A stretch of 64,000 nt of DNA from Prolixibacteraceae bacterium (GCA_025355875.1 JANXYV010000182.1:58957-122956); one strand, 5' to 3'; shown: positions 9,539 to 20,141, counted from the first letter of the stretch. Notes: a model not told the origin generated them from the sequence alone. Program-made: numbers and translations.

Positions 9539-10132
9539 ATGAGACTCGTATTCGCAACAAACAACCTGCATAAACTTCAGGAAATAAAACATTTGCTGGG
9601 CGATTCAATCGAATTGCTCAGCCTGAACGACATCAACTGTACGGACGATATTCCTGAAAACCAGGAAACACTCGAAGGAAATGCGGCAGAAAAATCGTTC
9701 TACATTTATAATAAGTTTGGTCAGAATTGTTTTGCAGACGACACTGGACTGGAGATTGATGCGCTGAATGGTGAACCTGGAGTCTATTCTGCCCGATACG
9801 CCGGAGAGGAAAGAAGTGCCGAGCTCAACATGGATCTGGTTTTGTCGAAACTGGCTAAAATAAAAAACCGGAAAGCACGTTTTAGAACTGTGATTTCGCT
9901 GGTAATTGATGGTGGTGAAATTCAGTTTGAGGGCATTGTTGAAGGCCGGATACTGAAAGAGAAAAGGGGTGTAACCGGCTTTGGATATGACCCGATTTTT
10001 ATGGCCGATGAATCCAATCTCAGCTTTGCTGAAATGACGATGAACGATAAAAATAAGATCAGTCATCGGGGAAGGGCTATACAGAAATTAGTGGACTATT
10101 TAATTCAAATTGATGGGGATGAAACTATTTAA
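9539..10132 (+). CDS. rdgB: Non-canonical purine NTP pyrophosphatase (XTP/dITP diphosphatase, RdgB/HAM1)
   Basis: The enzyme removes dITP, ITP and XTP from the nucleotide pool. Starting at [12 protein letters not shown], the 197-residue protein has the TNN-x-HK substrate motif (7-12), ETLEGNA (43-49), [10 protein letters not shown] with the catalytic acidic residues (65-74), the [10 protein letters not shown] motif, and GFGYDPIFM and SHRGRA near the end. An in-frame ATG at 9506 lies inside the kinase gene and adds residues not typical of the family. It overlaps the following porZ start region. Confidence 0.95.
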   Translation: MRLVFATNNLHKLQEIKHLLGDSIELLSLNDINCTDDIPENQETLEGNAAEKSFYIYNKFGQNCFADDTGLEIDALNGEPGVYSARYAGEERSAELNMDLVLSKLAKIKNRKARFRTVISLVIDGGEIQFEGIVEGRILKEKRGVTGFGYDPIFMADESNLSFAEMTMNDKNKISHRGRAIQKLVDYLIQIDGDETI

Positions 10133-12452
10133 ATTTCTGGTATTTACTGCACTGATTTGTGTTCCTTTCCTCCGGTCTTTTGCCCAGCCGGTGATTGGAG
10201 AATGGACCGATTATCAATCTTACGCCCATGCAAAAAATGTGGTAGATACCGGGAACAAGATTTTTTGTGTTACTGAGGGTGGGCTATTTTCGTACGACAA
10301 GACTGACAACAGTATACTGAAAATGACGGGCATCAACGGGCTTTCGGATGTTGGTAGTCAGCGGCTGGCATACAGTAAGGAAAATGACTTGCTTTTGATT
10401 GCCTATCAGAATGCCAATATCGATTTATTGGTTGGTAAAAAAATATTTAATCTTTCCGACATCAAGCGCAAGCAAATCTCCTCCGATAAGACGATCAACA
10501 ATGTTTTATTTATCGGGAAACTGGCTTACCTTTCCTGTGGGTTTGGTATTGTGGTTATCAATCTTGCGAAGATGGAAATCAAAGACACCTATTATATCGG
10601 AAAAGATGGAGGGTACCTCAGTGTATTCGATCTGGCTACCGATGGCACTTTTCTTTATGCGGCCGCCGCTGACGGCATTTATAAAGCCAATGCAGCTGAT
10701 CCCAACCTTCAGAATTACAACAATTGGGTGAGGCAGACTTCGATTCCAAATTTTAACCAGAAATTCAGTCACATCAAATACTTTTCAGGGAAAATCATTG
10801 CGAATTATACTCCTGATAAATATGCCGAAGACGCAATGTATCTGCTCGACGGCGGCATATGGAGTCCCTTTCATACTGAAATCCGATATATTTCGGATAT
10901 GACCACCAACACGGATCAACTGGTGCTTTCAAGCAGGGAAGAGGTTTTTGTATTCGATACAAAGTTTGATATGACCGGCCATGTGAACGAATATGTATTT
11001 CCGGATTATAAAATAAAACCCATCCAAACCGACTGCGCTGTTCTGGATGCGCAAAACACCCTTTGGATAGCCGACCCGGCAAACGGTCTGGTTAAAGTGG
11101 GTACGCAATCCGAAAAAATCATTCCTTCTGGTCCGGAAGACAACCTGATATTTTCACTCACTATGAGCGGTCAGGATCTTTGGATTACATCGGGAGGAAG
11201 GGATAATGCCTGGGGCAATTTATATAATACACCCAAATTTCAGTTGAACAGCCAAGGCAAATGGTCGGTTTTCGATAGTAAGGTTTTTCCTGATCCGAAC
11301 GATTTCAGGGATATGGTTTGTGTAACTGTCGATCCGAAAAATCCTGAAAATGTGTTTGCCGGATCATGGGGCGGTGGAGTACTTCAATTCAATTCCGGGA
11401 AATTTGTCAAACGGTTCGATAATTTTAACAGCACATTACAAACGCAATTGCCCGACCAACCGAGTTCACCTTATGTCAGGATTGGTGGGATGGCTTTTGA
11501 TTCGAAGGATAATCTTTGGGTGACCAATTCAGGAGTCGGTAAGGTGATTTCAGAATTAAAAACGGACGGGACCTGGAGTGCTTTTAATCTTCCGGAAATA
11601 GCCAACCAATTTTCGATCGGTGAATTGTTGGTTACCCAAAGGGACGACAAATGGTTGCTTGTTCACCGCAACGGATTGTATGTTTTGAATAGTACCAACG
11701 ATCAATCGAAGGTGCAAAAAGTGGTTGCGCGGTTCGTTAATTCGGAAGGCGAATTTTTTACTGAAATGAATGATGTATATACTTTGATTGAGGACAAGAA
11801 TGGTGAAATATGGGTGGGTACTTCCGGAGGAGTCGCTGTTTACAGTAATCCTGAAAGTATATGGACACAAAGTGTTCTGTATGCCACCCGGCCCAGCCTC
11901 GACCTGAAAGACGGGATTTTTCATCCGCTTCTCGAAAAAGAAACAGTTACCGCCATCGCTATCGATGGGGCAAACCGGAAGTGGTTCGGAACCAAGAACT
12001 CCGGAGTGTACCTGATTTCAGAAAACGGAGATACTGAACTGAAGCATTTCAACTCCGAAAACAGTCCTTTGCCAAGTGATGCAATCGCTGATATTGCCAT
12101 CAACCAGAAAACCGGGGAGGTTTTTATAGGAACTGCCGCCGGATTGATTTCATATATGGGCGAAGCTACCGAAGCGAACGATGGATTTAATGATGTTTAT
12201 GTGTATCCAAACCCGGTTCGCGAAAACTATGACGGACCAATTGTGGTTAAAGGGCTGGTCGATAATACCGATGTCAAAATAACTGACATTAGCGGCGACC
12301 TGGTTTTTAAAACTACTTCTTTGGGAGGACAGGCGATATGGGATGGACGCAACCAGAACAACAACCGCTGCAAGACGGGAGTCTATCTGGTATTCATGAC
12401 CGATCCTTTGGGCGAAAAGACAAAAATTACCAAACTTTTGTTTATCCATTAA
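10119..12452 (+). CDS. porZ: T9SS attachment-complex protein PorZ
   Basis: The ~777-residue protein has a signal peptide (ends RSFAQ), then the beta-propeller pattern typical of PorZ with repeated strands such as [28 protein letters not shown] and [14 protein letters not shown]. It ends in a T9SS type A sorting domain (about the last 85 residues, beginning [10 protein letters not shown] and ending [11 protein letters not shown]). PorZ is a surface component of the attachment complex that processes T9SS cargo. The length is close to that of the P. gingivalis protein. Start is uncertain among TTG 10110, ATG 10113 and ATG 10119; the last gives the cleanest signal peptide. It overlaps the end of rdgB and precedes recO. 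Confidence 0.85.
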   Translation: MKLFKFLVFTALICVPFLRSFAQPVIGEWTDYQSYAHAKNVVDTGNKIFCVTEGGLFSYDKTDNSILKMTGINGLSDVGSQRLAYSKENDLLLIAYQNANIDLLVGKKIFNLSDIKRKQISSDKTINNVLFIGKLAYLSCGFGIVVINLAKMEIKDTYYIGKDGGYLSVFDLATDGTFLYAAAADGIYKANAADPNLQNYNNWVRQTSIPNFNQKFSHIKYFSGKIIANYTPDKYAEDAMYLLDGGIWSPFHTEIRYISDMTTNTDQLVLSSREEVFVFDTKFDMTGHVNEYVFPDYKIKPIQTDCAVLDAQNTLWIADPANGLVKVGTQSEKIIPSGPEDNLIFSLTMSGQDLWITSGGRDNAWGNLYNTPKFQLNSQGKWSVFDSKVFPDPNDFRDMVCVTVDPKNPENVFAGSWGGGVLQFNSGKFVKRFDNFNSTLQTQLPDQPSSPYVRIGGMAFDSKDNLWVTNSGVGKVISELKTDGTWSAFNLPEIANQFSIGELLVTQRDDKWLLVHRNGLYVLNSTNDQSKVQKVVARFVNSEGEFFTEMNDVYTLIEDKNGEIWVGTSGGVAVYSNPESIWTQSVLYATRPSLDLKDGIFHPLLEKETVTAIAIDGANRKWFGTKNSGVYLISENGDTELKHFNSENSPLPSDAIADIAINQKTGEVFIGTAAGLISYMGEATEANDGFNDVYVYPNPVRENYDGPIVVKGLVDNTDVKITDISGDLVFKTTSLGGQAIWDGRNQNNNRCKTGVYLVFMTDPLGEKTKITKLLFIH

Positions 12453-12464
12453 AACTGAGTTGCT

Positions 12465-13190
12465 GTGCTGGAAAAGACCCGGGGAATTTTTTTGCATGCG
12501 GTTAAATATTCCGAAACCAGTCTTATCGCGACTATTTACACTGAATCTTTCGGAAGGCAGTCGTTTATTATTAATGGAATGCATGGGAAAAATTCGTCAG
12601 TAAAAGCCTCATCGTTTCAGCCCTTATATCTGCTCGATCTGGAACTGTATTACAAAGCTGGACGTGATATTCAGAGGCTTAAGACGGCCAGGATCATCAA
12701 TCCTTATACGACCATACCGTTTGATATCCGCAAAAGTTCACAAGTATTTTTTCTGGCTGAAATCCTTCATAAATGCCTTCGGGAAGAAGAGCCAAACGAC
12801 GGATTATTCGATTTCATTTCCCATTCACTGACCTTTCTTGACCTGACAGAAACCGGGGTAAGTAATTTTCATATCTGGTTCCTGTTTAAATTGACCAAAT
12901 TTCTGGGAATTAATCCAAACCCGGAAAATGCCCGGATCAGTAACTTTTTTGATTTGCAAAGTGCTCTCTTTGTGAGCCATGAACCCTTACACAGGCAATT
13001 CACCGACAAACATTCAACGATTTTGTTTTCACGACTTTTTGAAGTTGATTTCACATCGCTCGAAACCTTGGGTTATACTTCAAATGAACGGAAAATTGTA
13101 CTCGAAAAGCTGCTTGAATTCTTTAAGATACACTTTGATAATCTGGGTGAAATTAAATCGTTGGAAGTCCTGAAGGAAGTTTTAAGGTAA
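12465..13190 (+). CDS. recO: DNA repair protein RecO
   Basis: RecO helps load RecA at gaps in the RecFOR pathway. The 241-residue protein starts at a GTG and shows the OB-fold entry (TRGIFLHAVKYSETSLIATIY), the GRQSFIINGMHGK segment and the PLYLLDLELYYKAGRDIQRL region, followed by an all-helical C-terminal part. No zinc-binding Cys cluster is present, as in many Bacteroidota RecO proteins. It follows porZ by 12 bases and probably shares its transcript. Confidence 0.9.
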   Translation: MLEKTRGIFLHAVKYSETSLIATIYTESFGRQSFIINGMHGKNSSVKASSFQPLYLLDLELYYKAGRDIQRLKTARIINPYTTIPFDIRKSSQVFFLAEILHKCLREEEPNDGLFDFISHSLTFLDLTETGVSNFHIWFLFKLTKFLGINPNPENARISNFFDLQSALFVSHEPLHRQFTDKHSTILFSRLFEVDFTSLETLGYTSNERKIVLEKLLEFFKIHFDNLGEIKSLEVLKEVLR

Positions 13191-13261
13191 TTATTTTAGT
13201 ATATTAATCGTTAAATGTGAATACAATCCCTTTGTAAATGCAACTCAATAGCTTATTTTTT

Positions 13262-13269
13262 TAACTTTG
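13262..13269 (+). promoter_or_regulatory. -7 promoter box upstream of the aminotransferase-like gene
   Basis: TAACTTTG fits TAnnTTTG. It covers a possible TTG start at 13267, so the ATG at 13288 is preferred. Confidence 0.5.
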
Positions 13270-13287
13270 CTCTACAATAGTTATCTC

Positions 13288-14439
13288 ATGGCCCTATCGA
13301 AATTACCAAATGTAAAAGGAAGTATTTTTTCCACAGTGAACAAACTGGTGACTGAAACCGGTGCAATTGACCTTTCACTTGGAAAGACTGACTTCCCATG
13401 TCCGGAAATGCTGGCCGACATGGCAGCAACCTATATCCGGTCGGGTTATAATAACTATGCGCCACATGAAGGAATCATCGAATTACGTGAAGTGATCTCC
13501 ACCAGGGTTTTCGGTCTTTACACCCATACCTATAATCCCGAAACCGAGATTACCATTACTGCAGGTCATGTTCAGGCATTAATGACCGCCATTAGCTCAA
13601 TTGTTAAGGACGAAGATGAGGTTATTTTGTTTGAGCCAGCCTATGAATCGTATGCCCCGGCAGTTTCGCTCAATGGCGGACGACCGGTGTATGTGGCGCT
13701 GAAACAACCCAATTTCCATATCGACTGGGAAGAAGTTCGAAAAATGATCACCTCCAAAACCCGGATGATCATCATCAACTCTCCGCATAATCCAACAGGA
13801 GCGGTGTTGACCGATTCTGACCTGGTTCAGCTTCAGCACCTGACCAATGGAACCAATATTGTGATTCTGAGCGACGAAGTTTTTGAGTCGATTGTATTTG
13901 ACAACAATACTCATCAGAGTGTTTCGAGGTACGAAAAACTGGCAAGCCGAAGTTTTGTGGTTTCGTCGTTCGGACCTCTTTATAACATCAATGGCTGGGG
14001 ATTGGCCTACATTCTTGCTCCTGAAAAGCTCATGAATGATTTCAGGAGGATTCAGCAGTTCCAGATTTATAATGTCAATACTCCTTTGCAATATGCCCTT
14101 TCGGAATATCTCCAGACTGAAGATTCGAAAAAGGACATTTCCGAAATTTATCAGGGGAAGCGCAATTATTTTAACCGGCTCTTGGGCGATAGTTTATTCA
14201 AGATTGTTCCTTCACAGGGCAGTTATTTCGAGATCCTTGATTATTCAAAGATATCGGATGAATCGGATGCCGATTTTACCTTCCGCCTGGCGAGTGAATT
14301 TGGGGTTGGGGTAATTCCTGTTTCAGCATTCCTGCACGAAAAAAATAAACTGAAAATGGTTCGCATCTGTTTTGCCAAGAACAATGAAACCCTTGAAAAA
14401 GCGGCGGAAAGACTCCGTTTAGTACCATCCCTAAAATAG
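13288..14439 (+). CDS. Class I/II aminotransferase-fold protein (methionine aminotransferase-like) lacking the PLP lysine
   Basis: The 383-residue protein aligns by eye with YbdL/kynurenine-type aminotransferases. It has YNNYAPHEGIIELREVI, NSPHNPTGAVL, LSDEVFESIVF (PLP ring Asp), a VNTPLQYALSEYL segment and the C-terminal carboxylate-binding VRICFAK. However, the segment expected to read SSFGKTYH-x-TGWK-x-GY reads SSFGPLYNINGWGLAY. The Schiff-base lysine is Pro230 and the phosphate-side basic residue is Gly. The bases are clear and in frame, so this is not a frameshift. It may be a pseudoenzyme or use its fold differently. It is monocistronic behind its own -7 box. Confidence 0.85.
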   Translation: MALSKLPNVKGSIFSTVNKLVTETGAIDLSLGKTDFPCPEMLADMAATYIRSGYNNYAPHEGIIELREVISTRVFGLYTHTYNPETEITITAGHVQALMTAISSIVKDEDEVILFEPAYESYAPAVSLNGGRPVYVALKQPNFHIDWEEVRKMITSKTRMIIINSPHNPTGAVLTDSDLVQLQHLTNGTNIVILSDEVFESIVFDNNTHQSVSRYEKLASRSFVVSSFGPLYNINGWGLAYILAPEKLMNDFRRIQQFQIYNVNTPLQYALSEYLQTEDSKKDISEIYQGKRNYFNRLLGDSLFKIVPSQGSYFEILDYSKISDESDADFTFRLASEFGVGVIPVSAFLHEKNKLKMVRICFAKNNETLEKAAERLRLVPSLK

Positions 14440-14464
14440 CCAGAGATCTTCTTTTTCCTCTATT

Positions 14465-15097
14465 CTATTTCAACATGCTCAGAATGATTGGTTTCAGTCC
14501 GCTGAAGAAGAATTCAACGGCGATCACCATCATAATCAAACCCATCAGACGCATCATTACATTGATTCCGGTTTGTCCCATAAGTTTGATGATTCGGGAA
14601 GAGCTGTACAAAATCAGGTAGGTAATCAGCATCACCACGAAAATCGCGGCAAACAAGATCAATTTTCGCTCGAAGGTGGAGGCATCCTCCATCAAAACGA
14701 TGGCATTGGTAATTGCACCCGGACCGCAAATCATCGGTATGGCCAGAGGTGTAATCGAAATATCGCTCACATAGCTTTTCATTTCCGATTCGATGATCTT
14801 CACCTTTCCCAATCTGGCCTGAAGCATATCCATGCCCATGATGAAGAAGATTACACCACCCACAATCCGGAAGCTGTTCACCGAAATTCCAAAAAAATTG
14901 AAAAGTAATTGTCCGGAAAGGGCAAACATGATAATGGTAATAAAACCAATGATCGATGCTTTTTTTGCCGTTGCAGTTCGGTGCTTCACATCCAGTTCCG
15001 AGGTCATGGTCATGAAAATGGGCATGGTTCCCAGTGGATTTATCAAGGTGAAGAAGGATGTAAAACAAAGAAGGCCGAATGAGATGGAATCTTGCAT
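14465..15097 (-). CDS. MarC family integral membrane protein
   Basis: The 210-residue protein has six predicted membrane segments and the MarC motifs: FFTLINPLGTMPIF near the N-terminus, the central ITPLAIPMICGPGAI motif, and a C-terminal LMGLIMMVIAVEFFFSGL helix. MarC/YhcE/YchE proteins are of unsettled function; the old link to multiple antibiotic resistance has not held up. It is convergent with the aminotransferase-like gene. The CE7 esterase is upstream, but there is no sign of shared function. Confidence 0.88.
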   Translation of the reverse strand: MQDSISFGLLCFTSFFTLINPLGTMPIFMTMTSELDVKHRTATAKKASIIGFITIIMFALSGQLLFNFFGISVNSFRIVGGVIFFIMGMDMLQARLGKVKIIESEMKSYVSDISITPLAIPMICGPGAITNAIVLMEDASTFERKLILFAAIFVVMLITYLILYSSSRIIKLMGQTGINVMMRLMGLIMMVIAVEFFFSGLKPIILSMLK

Positions 15098-15127
15098 GAG
15101 TAAATTTTCCCTTTTTTTCCCTGGCTT

Positions 15128-16423
15128 CTATTTCAGGAAATTGTCGACAAACGAATTCTTTGGATCCAGGACCATTTTGTCCCAGACCTTTCGCTGGACT
15201 TCCGTAGGCCAGGAATGTTCGCGGTAGGTGACCGGGTAGATGGTTTTCTTGCCCTTGGCCTGGTTAATAGCCGCATAAATTGAAGTGGCAGGGCAAACAT
15301 TGTCAATCAATCCAATCTCGACCACAATTGTTGCTTTTGAATCCTTTAAAAGGTTGGCATTATCAAAATAGGGCAAGGTTTGTTTCATTTTTTCCTGATC
15401 GCCTGGTCGTTCAAATGGCTGGGGCCAGCCGCCTTTGCGGTTTACCAAAGTTCCGCCCCAGTCGCACATGGCCGGAACGGTTGCCACCACAGCCGAAACC
15501 CTGTGATCTAAACCGGCGGCAGCCAATGCCTGGCCTCCACCCTGGCTTTCGCCAATCACAATAATCCGTTTTCTATCCCACTCAGGTTGGCGGGTCAAAA
15601 ACTCGAGTGTGCGTAACAACCGCAGGCACATTCCCCTGAAGTATAAGTCTTCACGGCTTTCGAGACCAACTGCATAATAATCCTTGAGTTCTCCAACTTC
15701 CAGATTGTTGTAATATTCGTCGGATTGCCCGTTCAGCATTCCGTGGGCATTCAGGTCGAAACACAAGGCTCCCTGGCCTTTTTTGGCATAATTCAGCGCA
15801 TTGGCCGTTTCCGACCGGCACCAAGATCCTTTGACGCCGGCAGCGTGCACGACCAACACGATTGGCAACGAATGCTCCCTGGCTTTTGCAGGTTTCGCAA
15901 AGTAACCCCGGGCGGGTTTTGGTCCGGTACAGTTGATTTCAGTGTCGAAACAGACGTACCCGTTGTCGCTGATCGTCATGCTTTTTGATTTCACCTGCAT
16001 CAGGAGCGCCCGAAGACTTTGTTTTTCCTTATTCCAATATTCCTGAAAATCTTTCGGATAGGGCGATCCCGGCTTAATTTTTAAGGGATCAACAATTAAT
16101 CCGATGGACTGTTTGTTTCCTCCAATACTCGCTTCAACCCTTACAGAACAAGGCTCAGACATCTTGCCCGTAAAAACTTCAAGGGTATCTTTAGATGGTA
16201 GGGATTTAGATTTCAGAAGAAGTTGGTCGTTGTTTTTCCAGACTTTGATTGATAACGAATCGCCTGTTTTATGATTGAGAATAGCTATAATCCTGATTTT
16301 GTCACCTTTTTTGTAAATGCCGTTTTCATGAGATTGGCTCAGAATAAAAGTTTGACCAAGAGCGGTAAAAACAAAACTTACCAGAAGAAAAATCAGGATT
16401 GAAGAAAGGGACTTTGTTTTCAT
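15128..16423 (-). CDS. Acetylxylan esterase / cephalosporin-C deacetylase family hydrolase (CE7-like)
   Basis: The 431-residue exported alpha/beta hydrolase has a signal peptide (about 1-23) and an N-terminal beta-rich domain to about residue 110. The AXE1-type catalytic domain then opens with YPKDFQEYWNKEK. The triad is visible: Ser293 in GESQGG, Asp374 in GLIDNVCP and His403 in REHSWP. CE7 enzymes deacetylate xylo-oligosaccharides and related substrates. The VVHAAGVKG oxyanion segment is also present. With no xylanase nearby the substrate is uncertain; a deacetylase role is inferred from the family. Confidence 0.85.
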   Translation of the reverse strand: MKTKSLSSILIFLLVSFVFTALGQTFILSQSHENGIYKKGDKIRIIAILNHKTGDSLSIKVWKNNDQLLLKSKSLPSKDTLEVFTGKMSEPCSVRVEASIGGNKQSIGLIVDPLKIKPGSPYPKDFQEYWNKEKQSLRALLMQVKSKSMTISDNGYVCFDTEINCTGPKPARGYFAKPAKAREHSLPIVLVVHAAGVKGSWCRSETANALNYAKKGQGALCFDLNAHGMLNGQSDEYYNNLEVGELKDYYAVGLESREDLYFRGMCLRLLRTLEFLTRQPEWDRKRIIVIGESQGGGQALAAAGLDHRVSAVVATVPAMCDWGGTLVNRKGGWPQPFERPGDQEKMKQTLPYFDNANLLKDSKATIVVEIGLIDNVCPATSIYAAINQAKGKKTIYPVTYREHSWPTEVQRKVWDKMVLDPKNSFVDNFLK

Positions 16424-16515
16424 AGCCAGTTTTATTTGAAGAGGTTCAAAATGTAAAAATACAAAAGAAAATGAACCGTCAGAGATCTTTTAATTCGCTC
16501 TGTTCAGAAAGCATT

Positions 16516-18924
16516 TTAGTTCTTTCCTTCCTGAAATTCTTTAACAAAATCGGTCTCATCGGCTTCGTCTTCATCATAAATTTCGATGATGGGTTCGGTA
16601 AATGCTTTGCTAACCAACCGTTTGTCGAGGGTAAGCAACAACGAAGGCAAAACCATGATATTGAAGAACATGGCAATCAGCAAGGTCGTCGAGATCAAAA
16701 TCCCGAGTGCCTGGGTGCCTCCAAATTCTGAAACGATAAAGACACTGAAGCCCAGAACAAGCACGATACTGGTGTAAATCATGCTGAACCCGGCTTCGTG
16801 CAGTGCATTGATTGCTGATATTTTGATTGCGCCGTCGTTCACTTTGAGCTCGTGCCGGTAGCGCGACAGGTATTGAATCGCATTGTCGACCGATATTCCA
16901 AGCGCAATGCTGAAAACGATAATGGTTGATGGTTTGATTGGAATCCCCGTGAAACCCATAATGGCTGCGGTAATCAGCAATGGAATGATGTTAGGTATCA
17001 TCGAAACCAGGATCATCTTGAACGAAGAGAACAGGAATGCCATGAGAATCGAGATCAGGATTATCGCGATGATCACACTTTCAAACAGGTTGCGGATCAG
17101 GAAGTTGGTTCCTTTTGCGAAAACAATGCTGCTACCGGTAACGGTTACCTTATACTTGGCCGGATCGAAAATACTGTCGACCTGAGGTAAGATCCTGCTC
17201 ATCAACGAATCCATATGTTTTGTACCCACATCAGCCATTTGGAAGCTGACCCGCGTGGTTTGTTTGGTGCTATCGAGGAACGATTTGAGCAATCCACTTT
17301 CATTTCCACCTTTGGTTCCATGAACATTCTGTGGGATGTAGCTGAAAATGAAATTCTTTTCCATCGAACTCGGCAGTGCGTACTTGCTCGAGTCACCATT
17401 GTAGTATGCCTGACGCGCAAATTTGAAGACCTGGATAAGTGAAAGTGGCATCGAGAATTCGGAATGCTTCTGGATGGCGTTCTGAAGTTGGTCGATCTTC
17501 TGGATGGTTGAGTAGGTCAGAACACCGTTGGGCTTTTTCGTATCTACTGAAATTTCTAAAGGCATGACCCCTCCGAAATTATTCTCAAAGAACTTCAGGT
17601 CAATTAGAATGGGATCGTCATTTCTGAAATCATCTACTACTTTTCCGGAGGTTTTCATCATACTTAAACCGATAAACCCAATTACGATTAACACCCCGGC
17701 GATACTGTAAATCAGATTGCGCCGGTTGTTCACCAAATAAATGACCTTTTCAAGAACGGCTCCAAAAAAGTTATTGTCGAGATGTTTGACGTGTTTGGCT
17801 GACGGAGGCGCCAGGAAACTGAAGGTGATGGGAAGCAGAACGATGGTCAACATGTAAAGCACCATGATGTTAATCGAGGTAACAATCCCAAATTCGCGCA
17901 ACATTTGGTTGGGAACAAGAATGAAGGCTGCAAACCCCAGCGCCGTGGCGGCGTTGGTCATTAACGAGGCAAATCCGATCCGGTGAATCACCTGCGACAA
18001 AGCGCGCATTTTATTTCCATGCATACGGAATTCCCAATGGTATTTGTTCAGAATGTAGATGCAATTCTCAATAACGATAATTACAATCAGCGAAGGGATT
18101 ACTCCTGCCAGAATGGTGATTTTAAAGTTGAACAACACGATGGTACCTAGCACCCAGGCAATACTGATTCCAACAATCACGAGTGAACTGATTACTACCC
18201 GGAAAGACCTGAAAAATAGAAACATAATGAAGGCTGCGACAGCGATGCTGATTAAGACAAACAGGAACAGTTCGTGTTTGATTTTTTGCATCGTTATCGT
18301 GCGGATGTATGGCATCCCGGAATAGTGAATTTCCACTTTTTGCTTCAACCGGTAATCTTCAACGGTTTTTACAATGCTGTTTACCAGTTCAATTCTGCTG
18401 ATGTCGTCCAATCTGTTCTTGTCGAGGGTAACCGTCATTAACGTAACCTTAGTCTTGGGATTAAACAGCATTCCCTCGTAAAACTTTAACCCAAGAATCA
18501 GGTTTTTCAAGCTGTCGACCTCAGCCTGGGTCGTCGGTTTTTTGCTGACTACCGGTTGTACTTTGAATTGATGAGTAGCTTCATTTTTTACAAGATTTAC
18601 TGCCCGGGAAATATTTACAACTTCCTGAACTCCATCGATTTTACGAATGTCGTTACCTAAGTCGGTCCAGGCATTAAACTGCTCCAAGGTATAGAGATCC
18701 GGGTTTTTTACCCCGATTACAATCACATTGCCATCTTCACCAAAAAGCTTTTTGAATTTCATGTACTCAATCAGCGTACTGTCCTTTTGAGGTAAAATGG
18801 AGGTGTTTTCATAGGAAAGACTCGCATCTTTTCCCTTGTATGCCATAAAAGCAGTCAGGATTGCCAGGGTAAGAACCAGAAAAATTCGGTGTTTGAGTAT
18901 AAACCGGGATATGAATGTAAACAT
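16516..18924 (-). CDS. RND/MMPL family exporter
   Basis: The 802-residue protein has the duplicated RND layout: one N-terminal helix, a periplasmic domain, a block of about five helices, then the same order repeated. Conserved membrane pieces include SLIVIIVIENCIYILNKYHWEF and IKPSTIIVFSIALGISVDNAIQYLSRY, which carry the acidic residue of RND helix 4/10. It is shorter than AcrB-type pumps and fits the MMPL/HpnN-like group that moves lipids or hydrophobic molecules. No membrane-fusion or outer-membrane partner lies nearby. It ends in an acidic tail (EIYDEDEADETDFVKEF). Confidence 0.85.
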   Translation of the reverse strand: MFTFISRFILKHRIFLVLTLAILTAFMAYKGKDASLSYENTSILPQKDSTLIEYMKFKKLFGEDGNVIVIGVKNPDLYTLEQFNAWTDLGNDIRKIDGVQEVVNISRAVNLVKNEATHQFKVQPVVSKKPTTQAEVDSLKNLILGLKFYEGMLFNPKTKVTLMTVTLDKNRLDDISRIELVNSIVKTVEDYRLKQKVEIHYSGMPYIRTITMQKIKHELFLFVLISIAVAAFIMFLFFRSFRVVISSLVIVGISIAWVLGTIVLFNFKITILAGVIPSLIVIIVIENCIYILNKYHWEFRMHGNKMRALSQVIHRIGFASLMTNAATALGFAAFILVPNQMLREFGIVTSINIMVLYMLTIVLLPITFSFLAPPSAKHVKHLDNNFFGAVLEKVIYLVNNRRNLIYSIAGVLIVIGFIGLSMMKTSGKVVDDFRNDDPILIDLKFFENNFGGVMPLEISVDTKKPNGVLTYSTIQKIDQLQNAIQKHSEFSMPLSLIQVFKFARQAYYNGDSSKYALPSSMEKNFIFSYIPQNVHGTKGGNESGLLKSFLDSTKQTTRVSFQMADVGTKHMDSLMSRILPQVDSIFDPAKYKVTVTGSSIVFAKGTNFLIRNLFESVIIAIILISILMAFLFSSFKMILVSMIPNIIPLLITAAIMGFTGIPIKPSTIIVFSIALGISVDNAIQYLSRYRHELKVNDGAIKISAINALHEAGFSMIYTSIVLVLGFSVFIVSEFGGTQALGILISTTLLIAMFFNIMVLPSLLLTLDKRLVSKAFTEPIIEIYDEDEADETDFVKEFQEGKN

Positions 18925-18985
18925 CTTAGGCAGATAATCATCTGTTTTTTTATACAGAAGGATGATATTTTATTTAGAATTGGCG

Positions 18986-19016
18986 CAAAAATAGCACAAT
19001 ATTGGTACTTTAACAA
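18986..19016 (-). promoter_or_regulatory. Bacteroidota promoter for the RND exporter gene
   Basis: On the minus strand a TTG at 19016-19014 and a TATTTTTG at 18993-18986 are separated by 20 bases, a good match to the -33/-7 arrangement of this phylum. Confidence 0.6.
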
Positions 19017-19088
19017 CTTCCTTTCCAAAATCGGAATCGATAAACTTTCACCAAGGTTTCAGAGTGTAATAACAGGTTATATCCATAT

Positions 19089-20111
19089 CTACTGATTGGG
19101 TTTTTTCCTCTGATCGATGATCATTTTTTTCAATCCTTCCGAACAATAAATCTGGTATTGACCTTGCGGATCGCTGTATATAAAATAGACTTCGAGGCCC
19201 GGAAGCTTTTTTAGTAATTCGATGCTCTTCTCGAGACCCAGGACCATGAATGGCGTGTCCCAGCCGTCGGCAGTAAGGGCATCATCAGCAATTACAGTAG
19301 CACTCAATAAGGTATTGTGTGCCGGAAATCCTGTTTTCGGATCGATGGTATGTCCATATTTTACTCCATTTTCGACAAAAAACTTGCGATAGTTTCCAGC
19401 TGTCGTCATGGATTGGTTTTTTAATTCAATAATGGCCTGAAGTTCGTTTCCCGGTTCCAGGTTGCCATCATCAGGTTTATCGATACCAACATGCCAGTAC
19501 TGGTCTTTGGCATTGGTGCCTTTTGCCCGGACTTCTCCTCCTATTTCAACCAAATAGTTTGTAAGTCCTTTTTTTTCGAAAAACTGACTGATTACATCTA
19601 CTGAATAACCTTGCGCAATGGAGTTTACATCCAGTTTTACCCCGGGATATTTCTTGATGACTTTCCGGCCTTCCAGTTTTACCTTATCCATACCGACAAA
19701 TTGGAGCAAACTGTCGATGTGGGCCTTGTCGTGTTTGGCAATCGGTGTTAGGCCGAAGCCCCATGCTTTCACCAGCGGGCCGACCGTAATATCCATGGCG
19801 CCTCCCGAAAGTGCATTTACCTCAGCCGATTTTTTAAAGACATCAATGAACCAGTCGTCAGCTTCAACGGTAGGGTCATTGTTATTGATTCTTGAAATGA
19901 TGGACGTTGAATCATACATTGAGCATGACTTGTCGAAAGCCTTCAGGATTGAATCAATATCGCTGGAATAATCTTCCCCTTTTGAGTTCTCGTAAGTGAT
20001 GTGATAGGTAGTTCCCTGGGCAAATCCTGAGATTTTCAGATACTCGCTCTTTTTTGTTTTACAGGCAGTTAAAAGAAGAATTCCGATGAATAAAATGGAT
20101 ATGCGTTTCAT
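19089..20111 (-). CDS. apbE: FAD:protein FMN transferase, lipoprotein (ApbE)
   Basis: ApbE attaches FMN covalently to threonine of target proteins, such as Na+-NQR and RNF subunits, outside the inner membrane. The 340-residue protein has a lipobox LLTAC (Cys17). It then shows AQGTTYHITY, GAMDITVGPLVKAWGFG, the DVNSIAQGYSVD motif, TTAGNYRKFF, the YGHTIDPKTGFP motif and the metal-binding ADDALTADGWDTPFM segment. All match the family. No flavoprotein target (nqrB/C, rnfD/G) is in this window, so the target must be encoded elsewhere. Confidence 0.95.
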   Translation of the reverse strand: MKRISILFIGILLLTACKTKKSEYLKISGFAQGTTYHITYENSKGEDYSSDIDSILKAFDKSCSMYDSTSIISRINNNDPTVEADDWFIDVFKKSAEVNALSGGAMDITVGPLVKAWGFGLTPIAKHDKAHIDSLLQFVGMDKVKLEGRKVIKKYPGVKLDVNSIAQGYSVDVISQFFEKKGLTNYLVEIGGEVRAKGTNAKDQYWHVGIDKPDDGNLEPGNELQAIIELKNQSMTTAGNYRKFFVENGVKYGHTIDPKTGFPAHNTLLSATVIADDALTADGWDTPFMVLGLEKSIELLKKLPGLEVYFIYSDPQGQYQIYCSEGLKKMIIDQRKKPNQ

Positions 20112-20141
20112 GAAGTTTGCAGTATTTTTGGAAGTTGCAGC

